A stretch of DNA of 64,000 nt from an uncultured Gilliamella sp. GTDB taxonomy: Bacteria > Pseudomonadota > Gammaproteobacteria > Enterobacterales > Orbaceae. Positions 9,347 to 19,195 of the stretch are shown piece by piece. The position numbers and the translations under genes are program-made. Each line of letters begins with the position of its first letter. Position 1 is the first letter of the stretch. The stretch is taken from the NCBI GenBank assembly GCA_946480175.1, contig CAMLIK010000002.1:24304-88303 (forward strand). Direction: 5' to 3'. The notes under the pieces are model-generated. The model had not been told where the DNA came from and did no database searches. It saw nothing but the letters and a program-made list of their open reading frames with translations.

Positions 9347-10204
9347 TTATTGTAATAAAGATAAAACAGATTGTGGTACTTGGTTAGCCTGTGCTAATAC
9401 TGAATTACCTGCTTGTTGCAAGATTTGGCCACGAGTCATATTAGATACTTCTTCGGCATAATCCGCGTCTTCAATACGACTACGAGCTGCACTTAAGTTA
9501 TTTGAAGTGTTGTTAATATTATTAACAGTTGACTCAAAACGATTTTGTATCGCACCAAGGCTACTACGAAGACTATCAACCTTACCTAGCGCTTTGTCTA
9601 ATTTATCTAGTAGACCCGAATCCGTATTAGCACTAGTATCAATACCTTTAATAGCATCACCAAAGCCGTTTAAACCTAGCTTCATATCACTATCGTCCGC
9701 ACTAGCATCTAAAGTTATTCCCCTTAACTTAATCGAGATCATTTGATCGTCATTTGCACCAACTTGGATGTTAACATCCCTATCTCTTTCAAATACCTGA
9801 ACGCCATTAAACTTGGTCTGATCTACTATACGCTGAACCTCTTCTACACGTGCATCTACTTCATTTTTGATTGAAGTACGATCACTAATTGAGTTTGTAT
9901 CGTTCAGTGCTTGAACAGTTAGTTCACGAATACGTTGGATGTTAGTATTGATTTCGCTTAACGCACCTTCTGCTGTTTGAGCAATTGAAATTCCGTCATT
10001 AGCATTACGTGCAGCTTGGTTTAAACCACGAATTTGTGATGAAAAACGATTTGCAATTGCTTGACCAGCGGCATCATCTTTTGCGCTGTTAATACGCAAA
10101 CCTGATGATAAACGCTCAATTGCTGTACCAAGAACACCTTGTGATTTATTAAGATTGTTTCGTGTCACTAAAGACATAGTATTAGTATTAATAACTTGTG
10201 CCAT
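9347..10204 (-). CDS. fliC: Flagellin FliC
   Basis: This is the filament subunit. The 285-residue product has the conserved D0/D1 N-terminus (MAQVINTNTMSLVTRNNLNK, SSGLRINSAKDDAAGQAIANRF) and C-terminus (ARSRIEDADYAEEVSNMTRG, QVPQSVLSLLQ). Only a short variable centre lies between them, so the outer D2/D3 domains are nearly absent, as in other compact flagellins. The ribosome site AAGGAGAT is strong. Transcription is from the sigma-28 promoter at 10283-10309. It is the only flagellin gene in the window. Confidence 0.97.
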   Translation of the reverse strand: MAQVINTNTMSLVTRNNLNKSQGVLGTAIERLSSGLRINSAKDDAAGQAIANRFSSQIRGLNQAARNANDGISIAQTAEGALSEINTNIQRIRELTVQALNDTNSISDRTSIKNEVDARVEEVQRIVDQTKFNGVQVFERDRDVNIQVGANDDQMISIKLRGITLDASADDSDMKLGLNGFGDAIKGIDTSANTDSGLLDKLDKALGKVDSLRSSLGAIQNRFESTVNNINNTSNNLSAARSRIEDADYAEEVSNMTRGQILQQAGNSVLAQANQVPQSVLSLLQ

Positions 10205-10282
10205 TTTTATCTCCTTCTTTATATTATTAGCAACATCAGCCTGATATTGAAGATATATTCAATATTGTTGCTGATGGTCTAA

Positions 10283-10309
10283 TTATCGGAAGTAAAAACC
10301 GAAACTTTA
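10283..10309 (-). promoter_or_regulatory. Sigma-28 promoter for fliC
   Basis: On the minus strand this reads TAAAGTTT, an 11-base spacer, then TCCGATAA. It differs from the enteric consensus at one base. It lies about 80 bases upstream of the fliC start. Confidence 0.92.
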
Positions 10310-10985
10310 ATTTTTTTTGAATTTTTATTTTATGTCGTTAAATTAAACCAAGTAGCTAAACTGTTTGATCAAAATGATTAAAGGCCATAATCCATATTTA
10401 TAGTTATTGATATATCGCTGAATCGAGCGGTTGGTAGCCTTATTTTAAATGGCGACAAGGGAGCTTGATTTTGCTCCTATTTAATTAAGAGATATTTCCT
10501 CATAAATCAATATTAGTGATATTGTTGATTATAAACTAGGCAAAAGGCAGCTATTATTATTAAAATAAGTAAGGCCTTGTGGTGGATTTGCATAAAACAA
10601 GTCAATAATGGCTGATGCTTGTAAAGATGATAGCCTTTATGGTTGAACGCATAAAAACAGATTATATAAGCAAAATAATAATGATTAACCGGCTCAAGAA
10701 TTTTATTAATTTTGTTAACGATCACTTTGATTGTGCTAATAAAAGCGCTTTATTTTCAATAATCCCTCATCTATTTAATATGAATGATTCTGTAGCTTGG
10801 TTATATCGTTACTGCCATTATCATAGCTCAAACGATTAATACGACGATTTATTGACTACATCATTTATCACAGGATAATTAACCTACTTTTTAAACTAAC
10901 TTACTTTTTAATAGATAAAATAGATGACGAAATTCTCATTGCCAAACCCCAATTATTTATAAACAGAGATTAAATTAAAAATACT
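10310..10985. other. Non-coding spacer between fliC and fliD promoters
   Basis: This AT-rich spacer separates the divergent flagellin and filament-cap genes. Short open frames occur on both strands (about 70 codons each). They overlap each other, lack ribosome sites and resemble no known family, so they are not called. A small hairpin (GGGAGC / GCTCCT at about 10459-10478) is visible. No tRNA, insertion sequence or further promoter could be recognised. Confidence 0.5.
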
Positions 10986-11012
10986 TAAACTTTTTATTAA
11001 ATTGGTCGATAA
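10986..11012 (+). promoter_or_regulatory. Sigma-28 promoter for fliDST
   Basis: The sequence reads TAAACTTT, an 11-base spacer, then GTCGATAA, two bases from the enteric consensus. It lies about 38 bases upstream of the fliD ATG. A GTG at 11002 falls inside this promoter and so cannot be the fliD start. Confidence 0.9.
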
Positions 11013-11049
11013 TACGATAGATGGATTAATTTATATTAGGATAACTATC

Positions 11050-12480
11050 ATGGGAATGAGTATATTAGGAATTGGTTCCGGTATTGATTTGAATGAAGTA
11101 TTAGATAATTTAGAAGCAGTTGAAAGAAATCGTCTTACGCCAATCAAAGCGCAACAAAAAGCCGTAAATGACAAAATAAGTGGTTTTGGTAAATTAAAGA
11201 GCGCGTTATCGACGTTTAATAGTGCAACAGCAAAGCTCCAAAAAAAAGAGATCTTCCAACCGCGCACGGTAGTAGGGAATGACAACTATTTTACCACAAA
11301 GGTAAGTAGTAATGCTCAATTGGGGAATTACACTATTAATGTTGAGCAACTAGCTACCGCTCATAGCGTTGCAACTAACAATTTTAACAAAACAACCGCA
11401 TTAGGTAATAGCAACGCAACTCGCACGCTTTCGATTGAACAAGCTAATGGGCAAAAGTTAGATGTCACTTTGTCACAAAACGAGACATCGTTGGAATCTA
11501 TCGCTAATGCAATAAATCAAGCTAAAATCACTAATCCAGATGGCTCAATCAGCGATTCAACCGTAAATGCGACTATTGTCCGTTCTGGAGCAGACAGCTA
11601 TCAATTAGTTATTACTTCAAAGGAAACGGGTGAACAACAAACCATTACGTCGATTTCATCCGATGATGATGCGTTAAATTCGTCCATTGGCTTTAATATT
11701 AATAACGCATCATCGCCAATGCATGAGGTAACCAGAGCACAAAGCGCGAAATTTACCTTTAATGGTATTGCCATCGAAAATGCATCGAACACAGTTAAGG
11801 ATATTATTCCGGGTGTAGATATTACTCTAAAAGCCGTTACGACTACGACACAGAATTTAACCATCGGTGCTGATAATGAAAAAACTCAAGAAGCACTTAA
11901 AGAATGGGTCGATGCATTTAATCAATTACAATCAACAATATCGGAATTAACCAAATACACGGCCAGTGATAGTAGTTCTAGTAGCTCAAATAATAGTAAT
12001 GGCCCACTAATTGGTAATTCGACACTGCGTAATGTCGATCAGAGCATTCGTTCTATTTTTGCTAAAGGTCAATCAGGAGAATTTTCCGTACTATCACAAA
12101 TCGGCATTAATATGAGTAAAGAAGGTACGTTAACGATTAATGAAAATGAGCTGAAAAAAGCGCTTAGCGAAAACAATGAAGCTGTCGCAGTCTTGTTTAC
12201 TGGGGATGGTGAAACGACCGGTATTGCTAACGAAGTATTTGCTAAAGTAAGTAGCTTTATTGATAGTAACGGTGCAATTGATACCGCAACAAAAGGTTTA
12301 AATACAACGTTAAGATCATTAGATAAGCGTTATGATCAAATTAGCGACTCTATTGAACAAACCATTGATCGTTATCGAGCACAATTTACTAGACTGGATA
12401 TATTAGTCAATGAATTAAATAGCACAAGCACTTACCTAACTACCCAATTTGAAATGATGGCAAATTTAAAGAAGAAATAA
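11050..12480 (+). CDS. fliD: Filament cap protein FliD (HAP2)
   Basis: FliD forms the pentameric cap that folds flagellin at the filament tip. The ATG at 11050 follows an AGGA ribosome site and gives 476 residues beginning MGMSILGIGSGIDLNEVLDN, the typical FliD N-terminus. The C-terminal part has the conserved pattern ending RYRAQFTRLDILVNELNSTS and YLTTQFEMM. The central region is Ser/Thr/Asn-rich. fliS and fliT follow, as in enterics. An upstream GTG is rejected because it lies inside the sigma-28 promoter. Confidence 0.95.
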   Translation: MGMSILGIGSGIDLNEVLDNLEAVERNRLTPIKAQQKAVNDKISGFGKLKSALSTFNSATAKLQKKEIFQPRTVVGNDNYFTTKVSSNAQLGNYTINVEQLATAHSVATNNFNKTTALGNSNATRTLSIEQANGQKLDVTLSQNETSLESIANAINQAKITNPDGSISDSTVNATIVRSGADSYQLVITSKETGEQQTITSISSDDDALNSSIGFNINNASSPMHEVTRAQSAKFTFNGIAIENASNTVKDIIPGVDITLKAVTTTTQNLTIGADNEKTQEALKEWVDAFNQLQSTISELTKYTASDSSSSSSNNSNGPLIGNSTLRNVDQSIRSIFAKGQSGEFSVLSQIGINMSKEGTLTINENELKKALSENNEAVAVLFTGDGETTGIANEVFAKVSSFIDSNGAIDTATKGLNTTLRSLDKRYDQISDSIEQTIDRYRAQFTRLDILVNELNSTSTYLTTQFEMMANLKKK

Positions 12481-12489
12481 GGGACAGTT

Positions 12490-12870
12490 ATGTATAAAGT
12501 AGGTTCTAACGCTTATAAGCAAGTGAATTTAGAAACTAGTGTTAGTCAAGCATCGCCTCATCAATTAATTGTGTTATTATTCGATGGGGCGCTTAATGCT
12601 ATTCGTTTAGCTGATTTACATATGCAAAAAGGTAATATTCCTGATAAAGGTAAAGCGATTTCGAAAGCTATTAATATCATTGATAATGGACTTAAAAGCA
12701 GCCTTGATTTAAATCAAGGCGGTGAAATTGCCGAAAATCTGGATCAACTTTATCAATATATTAGCCAGCAACTTGTTTTGGCTAACTTGCATAATGATAG
12801 CAAAAAACTGCAAACTTGTTTTGATTTACTTGATAATATTGCCCAAGCATGGCGTGAAATAGCAGAATGA
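12490..12870 (+). CDS. fliS: Flagellin export chaperone FliS
   Basis: FliS binds the C-terminus of flagellin in the cytoplasm and prevents early polymerisation. The 126-residue product has the family signature near its start (YKQVNLETSVSQASPHQLIV, LLFDGAL) and further helices (KGKAISKAINIIDNGLKSSL). It lies nine bases after fliD and 16 bases before fliT. Confidence 0.95.
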   Translation: MYKVGSNAYKQVNLETSVSQASPHQLIVLLFDGALNAIRLADLHMQKGNIPDKGKAISKAINIIDNGLKSSLDLNQGGEIAENLDQLYQYISQQLVLANLHNDSKKLQTCFDLLDNIAQAWREIAE

Positions 12871-12886
12871 TGGGGGAGTTTCAACT

Positions 12887-13237
12887 TTGAAAACGTCTTC
12901 GTTGTTAGGGCAATATGCACAACTTGATGAGGTTGTTAAACAAATGTTAGTTGATGCTCAACAAGGAAATTGGGAGTCATTAATCAGTTGGCAAGTTAAA
13001 TATCATCAATTAGCTGAAGATATTCGATTAACTGATGATATAACTACTGATATTGATGATATATCATTGCCACAACATGATACCATTCAAATGTATATCA
13101 ATAATATCCTTACTTATCAGCAACAATTACAACAATTGATTCGTACTCGGCATGTTGAACTGAGCAAAGTCATTGGCGAACAGGTGGATTATCAAACTAA
13201 AATTGCCAGCTATCATGAAATCGCGAATTTAATTTGA
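12887..13237 (+). CDS. fliT: Flagellar chaperone FliT
   Basis: FliT is the export chaperone for FliD and, in enterics, a brake on FlhDC. The gene starts with TTG, supported by a strong GGGGGAG ribosome site nine to fifteen bases upstream. The 116-residue, all-helical product (LLGQYAQLDEVVKQMLVDAQ, QGNWESLISWQVKYHQLAED) is the usual length. Sequence identity in this family is low, so position directly after fliDS supports the call. Confidence 0.82.
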   Translation: MKTSSLLGQYAQLDEVVKQMLVDAQQGNWESLISWQVKYHQLAEDIRLTDDITTDIDDISLPQHDTIQMYINNILTYQQQLQQLIRTRHVELSKVIGEQVDYQTKIASYHEIANLI

Positions 13238-13407
13238 ATAGAGAATTAAATGTCATTTAGCTTTCTTTGCTATCTAAAATCTAAACGACAATTAATTATA
13301 CTGCTAAGTTGTAGGGACCAATTAAGCTAATCTGCTGTAAATTAATCCCTAAAATACTGTGCTTTTTAACTAAAATAGTTAATTGATAAGTTAACTTTAA
13401 AAGCTGT

Positions 13408-13719
13408 TTAAATATTCATATTCATGATTTCTTGATACGCAGCCACTAATTTATTACGAAATTGAATACCAAATTGTAATGAAATAGATGACTTTTGCAT
13501 ATTCACCATCACTTCATTCAACGAGATGTTAGGTTCACCCATCTCGAAGGCTTGAGCCTGTTTGCTAGCCTGTAATTGAACTTGGTTGATTTTATCTAAT
13601 GCCATTTTAAATTCGGCTATAAAACTCGGTTCTTTGTTTATTGGTTGATTATTCAACTGCTGTTCTGGAAAGTCTAATTTAGCTAATGTTGCGCTACTAA
13701 AGGCATTAATGCTGTCCAT
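13408..13719 (-). CDS. fliE: Flagellar hook-basal body protein FliE
   Basis: FliE links the MS ring to the proximal rod and is an early export substrate. The 103-residue product ends with the diagnostic SLNEVMVNMQKSSISLQFGI, then QFRNKLVAAYQEIMNM. It is transcribed away from fliF, with 178 bases of shared upstream region. This matches the enteric separation of fliE from fliFGHIJK. A bulged inverted repeat around 13312-13353 between fliT and fliE might act as a terminator, but it is weak. Confidence 0.93.
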   Translation of the reverse strand: MDSINAFSSATLAKLDFPEQQLNNQPINKEPSFIAEFKMALDKINQVQLQASKQAQAFEMGEPNISLNEVMVNMQKSSISLQFGIQFRNKLVAAYQEIMNMNI

Positions 13720-13897
13720 AATAATAAAGGCCTATTTTCATCTTTTTAATTAAATTGAAAATTAAATTATCATAAAGATAATTATCTAAAAGCGATAACT
13801 AAAGGGTAAAGGGTGTGCTTTTTTAGCTATTGATTTTTTTAAATGGACAGATAATAGACTATAGAATTAATCTAGCCTGTTTAGAATTAGGATATAT

Positions 13898-15595
13898 ATG
13901 GATAGCCAAACTGCGGGTAACAACAAAGGCGAATCAGTATTAGATAAGTTACCTTTTATCAATCAATTAAAACAAAATCGTAAAATGCTGCTCCTTATTT
14001 TAGGAGTAATTATAATTGCTATTAGTAGTATTATCTATTTATGGATTAAAAATGATAATTACGGCGTACTATATAGTAATTTAAATGATAAAGATGGTGG
14101 TGAAATCATCAGCCAACTTGAAAAGATGAACATCCCTTATAAATTTTCTTCCGCTGGCACGACCATCTTGATTCCGGATGACAAAATTTATGATACTCGC
14201 TTGAAAATGGCCCAACAGGGTTTACCAAAAGGCGGATCTATTGGTTTTGAGTTGCTCGACAAAGAAAGTTTCGGTATGAGTCAATTCAATGAACAAATTA
14301 ACTATCAACGAGCTTTAGAAGGCGAATTATCGAGGACCATTTCGATTATTAGCAGTGTTGATGAAGCCCGAGTGCATTTAGCCATGCCTAAACCTTCTTT
14401 ATTTGTTAGAGAAAGAAAATTCCCTTCTGCATCTGTCGCATTAACGTTATTACCTGGTCGTAGTTTATCTCAAGGTCAAATTGACGCTATTATTCACTTA
14501 ATTTCAAGCAGTGTACCGGAATTACAAGCAGATAAAGTAACGATTATTGATCAAAAAGGTAATTTACTGACTGGTGAGCAATTCCGTGACAATAGCATTA
14601 ATATTGCCCAATTGGAGTATGGTGAACGAATAGAAAATTCAACGCGTGAACGCGTCGAAAGGATTATCATACCTATATTAGGTAAGCAAAATGTTAAAGT
14701 GCAAGTTAATGCAGACATTGACTTTAGTCGACAAGAATCAACAGCGGAAATCTATGATCCTAATAGTGATGTTGCCAATCAAACGATTCGTAGCAAACAA
14801 GAAGTTGATAATCGTCAATTAACATCAAGCGATACTAGTAGTGGTGTACCAGGTGCTTTAACGAATCAACCTGTTCCAACCCCTAGTGCACCAATTGATG
14901 GTGAAAATGAACCAAAAGATAACGATAAAGACGAACAGCAAAAAATGTATCATTTGCAATCGAATAGTACATTAAATTATGAAGTTAATCGTCAGGTAAT
15001 TCATAGCAAGATTCCAGAGGGACGCATCAAGCGCTTATCGGTGGCGATTTTAGTTAATTATAAATTTGTCTCAACCAATGAAACACAATCTTCAAATGAA
15101 GAAAGTTCAAATAATGAGGATAAAGATAATAACGCAACTGAAAAATGGGTAAAACTCGATCAAGAAGAACTTGCTAATATTGAAGCACTTGCGCGCCAAG
15201 CTATGGGATTTTCAGATGCACGAGGTGATTCTTTAACCGTAGCTAATTTGAAATTTACCGATCAAATTTTAGATGAAGGAAGTGACAAAATACTATTTTG
15301 GGAAAAACATGAATTATACGATATGGTAAAAACAGGTCTTAAATATTTAATTTACATTTTAGTAGCATGGTATGCATGGCGCAAAGTACTACGTCCATTG
15401 TGGATTAGATTAAAAGCTGAATATTTGAAGATTTTTGATAAAAAAGAACCTGATAGTAAGCCATCTGAGATTGTCTTAACCACTGAAGATAATGTACAAC
15501 AACAGCAACGTATCCGTGAAATTGTTGGAAAAGATCCTCGCGTAATGGCACTTATTATTCGTGGTTGGATGAGTAAAAAGGATAAGAAAAAATGA
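13898..15595 (+). CDS. fliF: Flagellar MS-ring protein FliF
   Basis: FliF builds the inner-membrane MS ring on which the rotor and export gate assemble. The 565-residue product has an N-terminal membrane helix (about residues 28-50), two ring-building motifs, and the YscJ/FliF signature region LSRTISIISSVDEARVHLAM. A low-complexity Asn/Ser/Glu segment (about 390-415) precedes the second membrane helix (about 485-505). The C-terminal tail that binds FliG ends with VRE-like motifs. It is the first gene of a 12-gene operon. Its last codons overlap fliG (ATGA). Confidence 0.96.
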   Translation: MDSQTAGNNKGESVLDKLPFINQLKQNRKMLLLILGVIIIAISSIIYLWIKNDNYGVLYSNLNDKDGGEIISQLEKMNIPYKFSSAGTTILIPDDKIYDTRLKMAQQGLPKGGSIGFELLDKESFGMSQFNEQINYQRALEGELSRTISIISSVDEARVHLAMPKPSLFVRERKFPSASVALTLLPGRSLSQGQIDAIIHLISSSVPELQADKVTIIDQKGNLLTGEQFRDNSINIAQLEYGERIENSTRERVERIIIPILGKQNVKVQVNADIDFSRQESTAEIYDPNSDVANQTIRSKQEVDNRQLTSSDTSSGVPGALTNQPVPTPSAPIDGENEPKDNDKDEQQKMYHLQSNSTLNYEVNRQVIHSKIPEGRIKRLSVAILVNYKFVSTNETQSSNEESSNNEDKDNNATEKWVKLDQEELANIEALARQAMGFSDARGDSLTVANLKFTDQILDEGSDKILFWEKHELYDMVKTGLKYLIYILVAWYAWRKVLRPLWIRLKAEYLKIFDKKEPDSKPSEIVLTTEDNVQQQQRIREIVGKDPRVMALIIRGWMSKKDKKK

Positions 15596-16590
15596 ATTTT
15601 ACCGACGCACAAAAAGCAGCAACAATTATAATGGTCTTGGGCGAAGAGCTCGCAGCGCAAGTTATGCAATTATTAAATAGTAGAGAAGTTCAACAAATTA
15701 GTAGCGCCATGGTAGGGTTACCTCAGTTAACGCAAGAGGATCTTAGAAATGTTCTTGGTGAATGTAGAACAACGCTTGATCATTGTGCAGTATTAAACAC
15801 CGATACTAATAGTTATTTGCGATCCGTTCTAGAAAAGTCTATAGGTAGTGATAGAGCCACTCGCCTGCTTGATGAACTATTAGATACCTATGAAGAAGAT
15901 ACAACTGATGGTTTAAAAATGCTTAACTTTGTCGATGCGGCTCGAGCAGTTGATTTAATCAAAAAAGAGCATCCACAAATTATTGCCACCATATTAATTC
16001 ATTTAAATCGTGATTTAGCCGCCGAAATTTTAAATCTATTTGATGACGATTTACGTAATGATGTTACACTGCGTATTGCTACTTTCAAAGGAATAGAGCC
16101 TTCCGCGTTAGACGTCCTATCGACGTCGTTATCAACTTTATTGCATGGACAAAATATTAAACTTAATAATATGGGTGGTGTTCGTACCGCTGCAGAAATC
16201 ATTAATTTAATGAAATCACAACAAGAAGAGCTTGTTATCAATGCGTTACGAGATTATGACAACGATCTGGCACAAAAAATCATTGATGAAATGTTCTTAT
16301 TTGAAACACTTATTGAAGTGGATGACAGAAGTATTCAACGTCTTCTTAAAGAGATAGATAATGAAACCTTGATCATTGCGATGAAAGGTGCGTCAGAAGA
16401 ATTACGCGAGAAACTCTTGTCCAATATGTCACAACGTGCTGCTTCAATAATGCGTGAAGATTTACAAAATAGACCACCAGTGCGCATGTCGCAAGTCGAA
16501 ACCGAACAAAAGAAAATTGTGGTTATTGCACGACGTTTAGCCGAGGCAGGTGAGATAATCATAAATGGTGGTGATGATGAATATGTGTAA
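15592..16590 (+). CDS. fliG: Flagellar motor switch protein FliG
   Basis: FliG is the rotor protein that contacts MotA and sets rotation direction with FliM and FliN. The 332-residue product contains the EHPQ motif (KKEHPQIIATILIHL), the MGGVRTAAEIINLM linker, and the torque-helix region DRSIQRLLKEIDNETLIIAM, followed by KGASEELREKLLSNMSQRAA. It overlaps fliF by four bases and fliH by about 14. Confidence 0.97.
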   Translation: MNFTDAQKAATIIMVLGEELAAQVMQLLNSREVQQISSAMVGLPQLTQEDLRNVLGECRTTLDHCAVLNTDTNSYLRSVLEKSIGSDRATRLLDELLDTYEEDTTDGLKMLNFVDAARAVDLIKKEHPQIIATILIHLNRDLAAEILNLFDDDLRNDVTLRIATFKGIEPSALDVLSTSLSTLLHGQNIKLNNMGGVRTAAEIINLMKSQQEELVINALRDYDNDLAQKIIDEMFLFETLIEVDDRSIQRLLKEIDNETLIIAMKGASEELREKLLSNMSQRAASIMREDLQNRPPVRMSQVETEQKKIVVIARRLAEAGEIIINGGDDEYV

Positions 16591-17347
16591 TCAACCCCAT
16601 ACATTGGGTTGGAAACCATTACATTTTCAAGAATTGGCGCGGATGGAATTATCACCATTAGCAAGTCAATCTGAGTTGGAAGACTTGCAGGAAAATAAGC
16701 AGCAATCCGAGCAAGAAGAAGATAAGATTAGTATTAATACTGACGATCCTAAAATTGCTTTAGAACTCGAAAATATTAAACAACAAGCAAGAGAACAAGC
16801 CTACCAGGAAGGATTTAATCAGGGTAAAGAAGAAGGTTTTAATATTGGTAAACAAGCAGGTTATGAGGAAGGATTAGCAATAGGCAAGCAAGAAGGTCTT
16901 GAAAAAATAGAACAACAATTAAATGAAGAAAAGTTAAATAGTGCAAATTCAATCAAAAAGCTAGCAAATAGCTTTATGCAATCAGTTAATCAAATTAATG
17001 AAACTGTTACTCCAAAATTGTTCGATTTAGCTTTACTTGCTGCCGAAAAGACGGTTGGTTCACTACCGAATGTAAAACAAAAACAATTGATGCATACCAT
17101 TAAAGCAGTTATTGAACAAACGCTAATCGTCGATCCGCCAATGACGATTCGATTAAATCCAAATGACTTTGTATGGCTTGAACCACTGCTGAATGATGAA
17201 ATTGAGCGAAATGAGTGGCAGTTTATCGCCGATGCAAGTATTGAATTGGGTGGTTGCAAAATATTTACTCAAACTAATGAGATCGATGCAAGTGTCAATA
17301 ATCACTGGCAAATTATTTCAGATAGTGTGCATGGAGATGAGAGTTAA
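16577..17347 (+). CDS. fliH: Flagellar export stator protein FliH
   Basis: FliH dimers hold the export ATPase FliI at the base of the flagellum. The product (about 256 aa) shows the hallmark Gly-rich helical repeats ([20 protein letters not shown] and onward, about residues 80-110). A C-terminal domain follows, with [16 protein letters not shown] and [16 protein letters not shown]. Several ATGs lie close together at 16565-16583. The one at 16577 has GGTGGTG at suitable spacing, but the exact start is uncertain. Its 3' end overlaps fliI. Confidence 0.9.
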   Translation: MNMCNQPHTLGWKPLHFQELARMELSPLASQSELEDLQENKQQSEQEEDKISINTDDPKIALELENIKQQAREQAYQEGFNQGKEEGFNIGKQAGYEEGLAIGKQEGLEKIEQQLNEEKLNSANSIKKLANSFMQSVNQINETVTPKLFDLALLAAEKTVGSLPNVKQKQLMHTIKAVIEQTLIVDPPMTIRLNPNDFVWLEPLLNDEIERNEWQFIADASIELGGCKIFTQTNEIDASVNNHWQIISDSVHGDES

Positions 17348-18731
17348 GGTGGAATTTTGTAGGCAGTGGTCAACTAAAATAGATAATGCGATTCAAAAAT
17401 TACAACCAGTATCATTAATTCGTCAATATGGTCGATTGGTTAAAGCATCTGGACTAGTTTTAGAAGCCGTCGGTTTAAAACTGCCTTTAGGTTCTAATTG
17501 TTTTGTTGAACGGCAATTAGAAGGTAAAATCCAAGCCGTTGAGTGTGAGGTTATCGGTTTTAATGGAAAAACCTTATATCTAATGCCATTTGAATCCACT
17601 GATGGCATATTATTAGATGCTAGAGTGTATACATCACAGTATGATTTAACCCATTTTAGCCATAAAGTTCTACCCATTGGCATTGGTTTATTAGGTCGAG
17701 TTGTCGATGCAATGGGCAAACCTCTTGATGGTAAACCATTACCGGAACATATTGAATTTGAGGGATTAATCAATAAATCATTAAACCCTCTAGCTCGTAC
17801 TCCAATTCATCAAGTTTTAGATGTTGGTATTCGAGCCATTAATGCCTTATTAACTGTTGGTCAAGGTCAACGAATGGGGCTTTTTGCCGGCTCTGGAGTC
17901 GGTAAAAGTGTGTTATTAGGTATGATGGCTCGATATACCAAAGCCGATATTATCGTGGTTGGTTTAATCGGTGAACGAGGGCGGGAAGTAAAGGATTTTA
18001 TCGAAAATATTCTAGGTGAACAAGGCCTAGCTCGTTCGGTTGTCGTTGCCGCACCAGCGGATGTATCGCCATTATTGCGTCTGCAAGGCGCGGCATACGC
18101 AACTAAGATCGCCGAAAATTTTCGCGACCAAGGATTTAATGTGTTACTTATCATGGATTCATTAACGCGATACGCCATGGCACAACGTGAAATAGCTTTA
18201 GCAATTGGTGAACCGCCAGCCACTAAAGGATATCCACCCTCAGTATTTGCAAAATTACCCGCATTAGTTGAACGAGCAGGTAATGACGCAACAGGTAAAG
18301 GAGCAATTACCGCTTTTTATACCGTACTAACCGAAGGTGATGATCAACAAGATCCTATTGCTGATTCGGCAAGAGCGATTCTTGACGGTCATATTGTTTT
18401 ATCCCGTTCTCTTGCTGAATCGGGTCATTATCCCGCTATTGATATTGAAGCATCAATAAGTCGTGTAATGACAGATTTAACTAAACCTGAGGATGAAAAA
18501 AAATCACGATTATTTAAACAATTATTTTCAAGTTTCCAGCGAAATCGTGACTTGATTAATGTTGGTGCTTATGTAGCAGGAACCGATCCTTTATTAGATA
18601 AAGCGATATTACTTTTTCCTGCTATGCAGCAATTTTTACAACAAGGAATTAATGAGCATTGTAGTTATCAAGATGCTTATCAACAATTAGTTAATATTGT
18701 TGATCAAAACGGAGATGTTAGGAAAGAATAA
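17337..18731 (+). CDS. fliI: Flagellum-specific ATPase FliI
   Basis: FliI is the F1-beta-like ATPase that prepares export substrates. The 464-residue product has the Walker A motif [14 protein letters not shown] near residues 178-191, Walker [18 protein letters not shown], and the signature [18 protein letters not shown]. The ATG at 17337 gives a length like E. coli (457). A GTG at 17349 is also possible, and the open frame extends further upstream inside fliH without homology. It ends at the fliJ start (TAATG). Confidence 0.95.
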   Translation: MRVKVEFCRQWSTKIDNAIQKLQPVSLIRQYGRLVKASGLVLEAVGLKLPLGSNCFVERQLEGKIQAVECEVIGFNGKTLYLMPFESTDGILLDARVYTSQYDLTHFSHKVLPIGIGLLGRVVDAMGKPLDGKPLPEHIEFEGLINKSLNPLARTPIHQVLDVGIRAINALLTVGQGQRMGLFAGSGVGKSVLLGMMARYTKADIIVVGLIGERGREVKDFIENILGEQGLARSVVVAAPADVSPLLRLQGAAYATKIAENFRDQGFNVLLIMDSLTRYAMAQREIALAIGEPPATKGYPPSVFAKLPALVERAGNDATGKGAITAFYTVLTEGDDQQDPIADSARAILDGHIVLSRSLAESGHYPAIDIEASISRVMTDLTKPEDEKKSRLFKQLFSSFQRNRDLINVGAYVAGTDPLLDKAILLFPAMQQFLQQGINEHCSYQDAYQQLVNIVDQNGDVRKE

Positions 18732-19195
18732 TGGTTAATCAATATAATGGTAAATTAGCCTTTTTAACATTAAAAAAGCTAGCTGAAAAATCAGTCGATG
18801 ACAATTTGATTAAATTAAAACGTATGCATGATAATAAGCTTAATACGCAATCACAACTAGATGTTTTAAATAATTATTATAACGAATACCAGCAACGCCT
18901 AAATAATGCATTAACAAATGGCATTAAAGGATCTGAACTTAGTAATTTTAATGCCTTCATTAACGCCATAGAGCAAGGTATAGTACAACAGAAAAAGTTA
19001 TTATTAACTTTGGATATAAAACAAAAACAACTTACTAATGAGCTTAATCAATCACAAAAAAGTCTCAATACTTATACTACTTTGCTAGATAAACAACATA
19101 AAGCGCATTTAGTACAGCAAAATCGTTTACAACAAAAACTAACGGACGAGTTTGCTCAGCAGCAATTTGCAAGGAAAATACAGAATGAATATTAA
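18731..19195 (+). CDS. fliJ: Flagellar export protein FliJ
   Basis: FliJ is a small coiled-coil protein that fits the centre of the FliI ring and helps recycle chaperones. The 154-residue product is almost entirely predicted helix, rich in Lys, Gln and Leu. It has FLTLKKLAEKSVDDNLIKLK near the start and NALTNGIKGSELSNFNAFIN in the middle. Such proteins diverge quickly; length, coiled-coil character and position between fliI and fliK make the call. Confidence 0.9.
   Translation: MVNQYNGKLAFLTLKKLAEKSVDDNLIKLKRMHDNKLNTQSQLDVLNNYYNEYQQRLNNALTNGIKGSELSNFNAFINAIEQGIVQQKKLLLTLDIKQKQLTNELNQSQKSLNTYTTLLDKQHKAHLVQQNRLQQKLTDEFAQQQFARKIQNEY

Noticed and set aside
10513-10839. Overlapping open frames of about 70 codons on both strands between fliC and fliD
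   Set aside because: No ribosome sites, no recognisable family, mutual overlap, and composition like spacer DNA.
13312-13353. Inverted repeat between fliT and fliE considered as a terminator
   Set aside because: The stem is bulged and no clear T run follows on either strand; noted only as weak.
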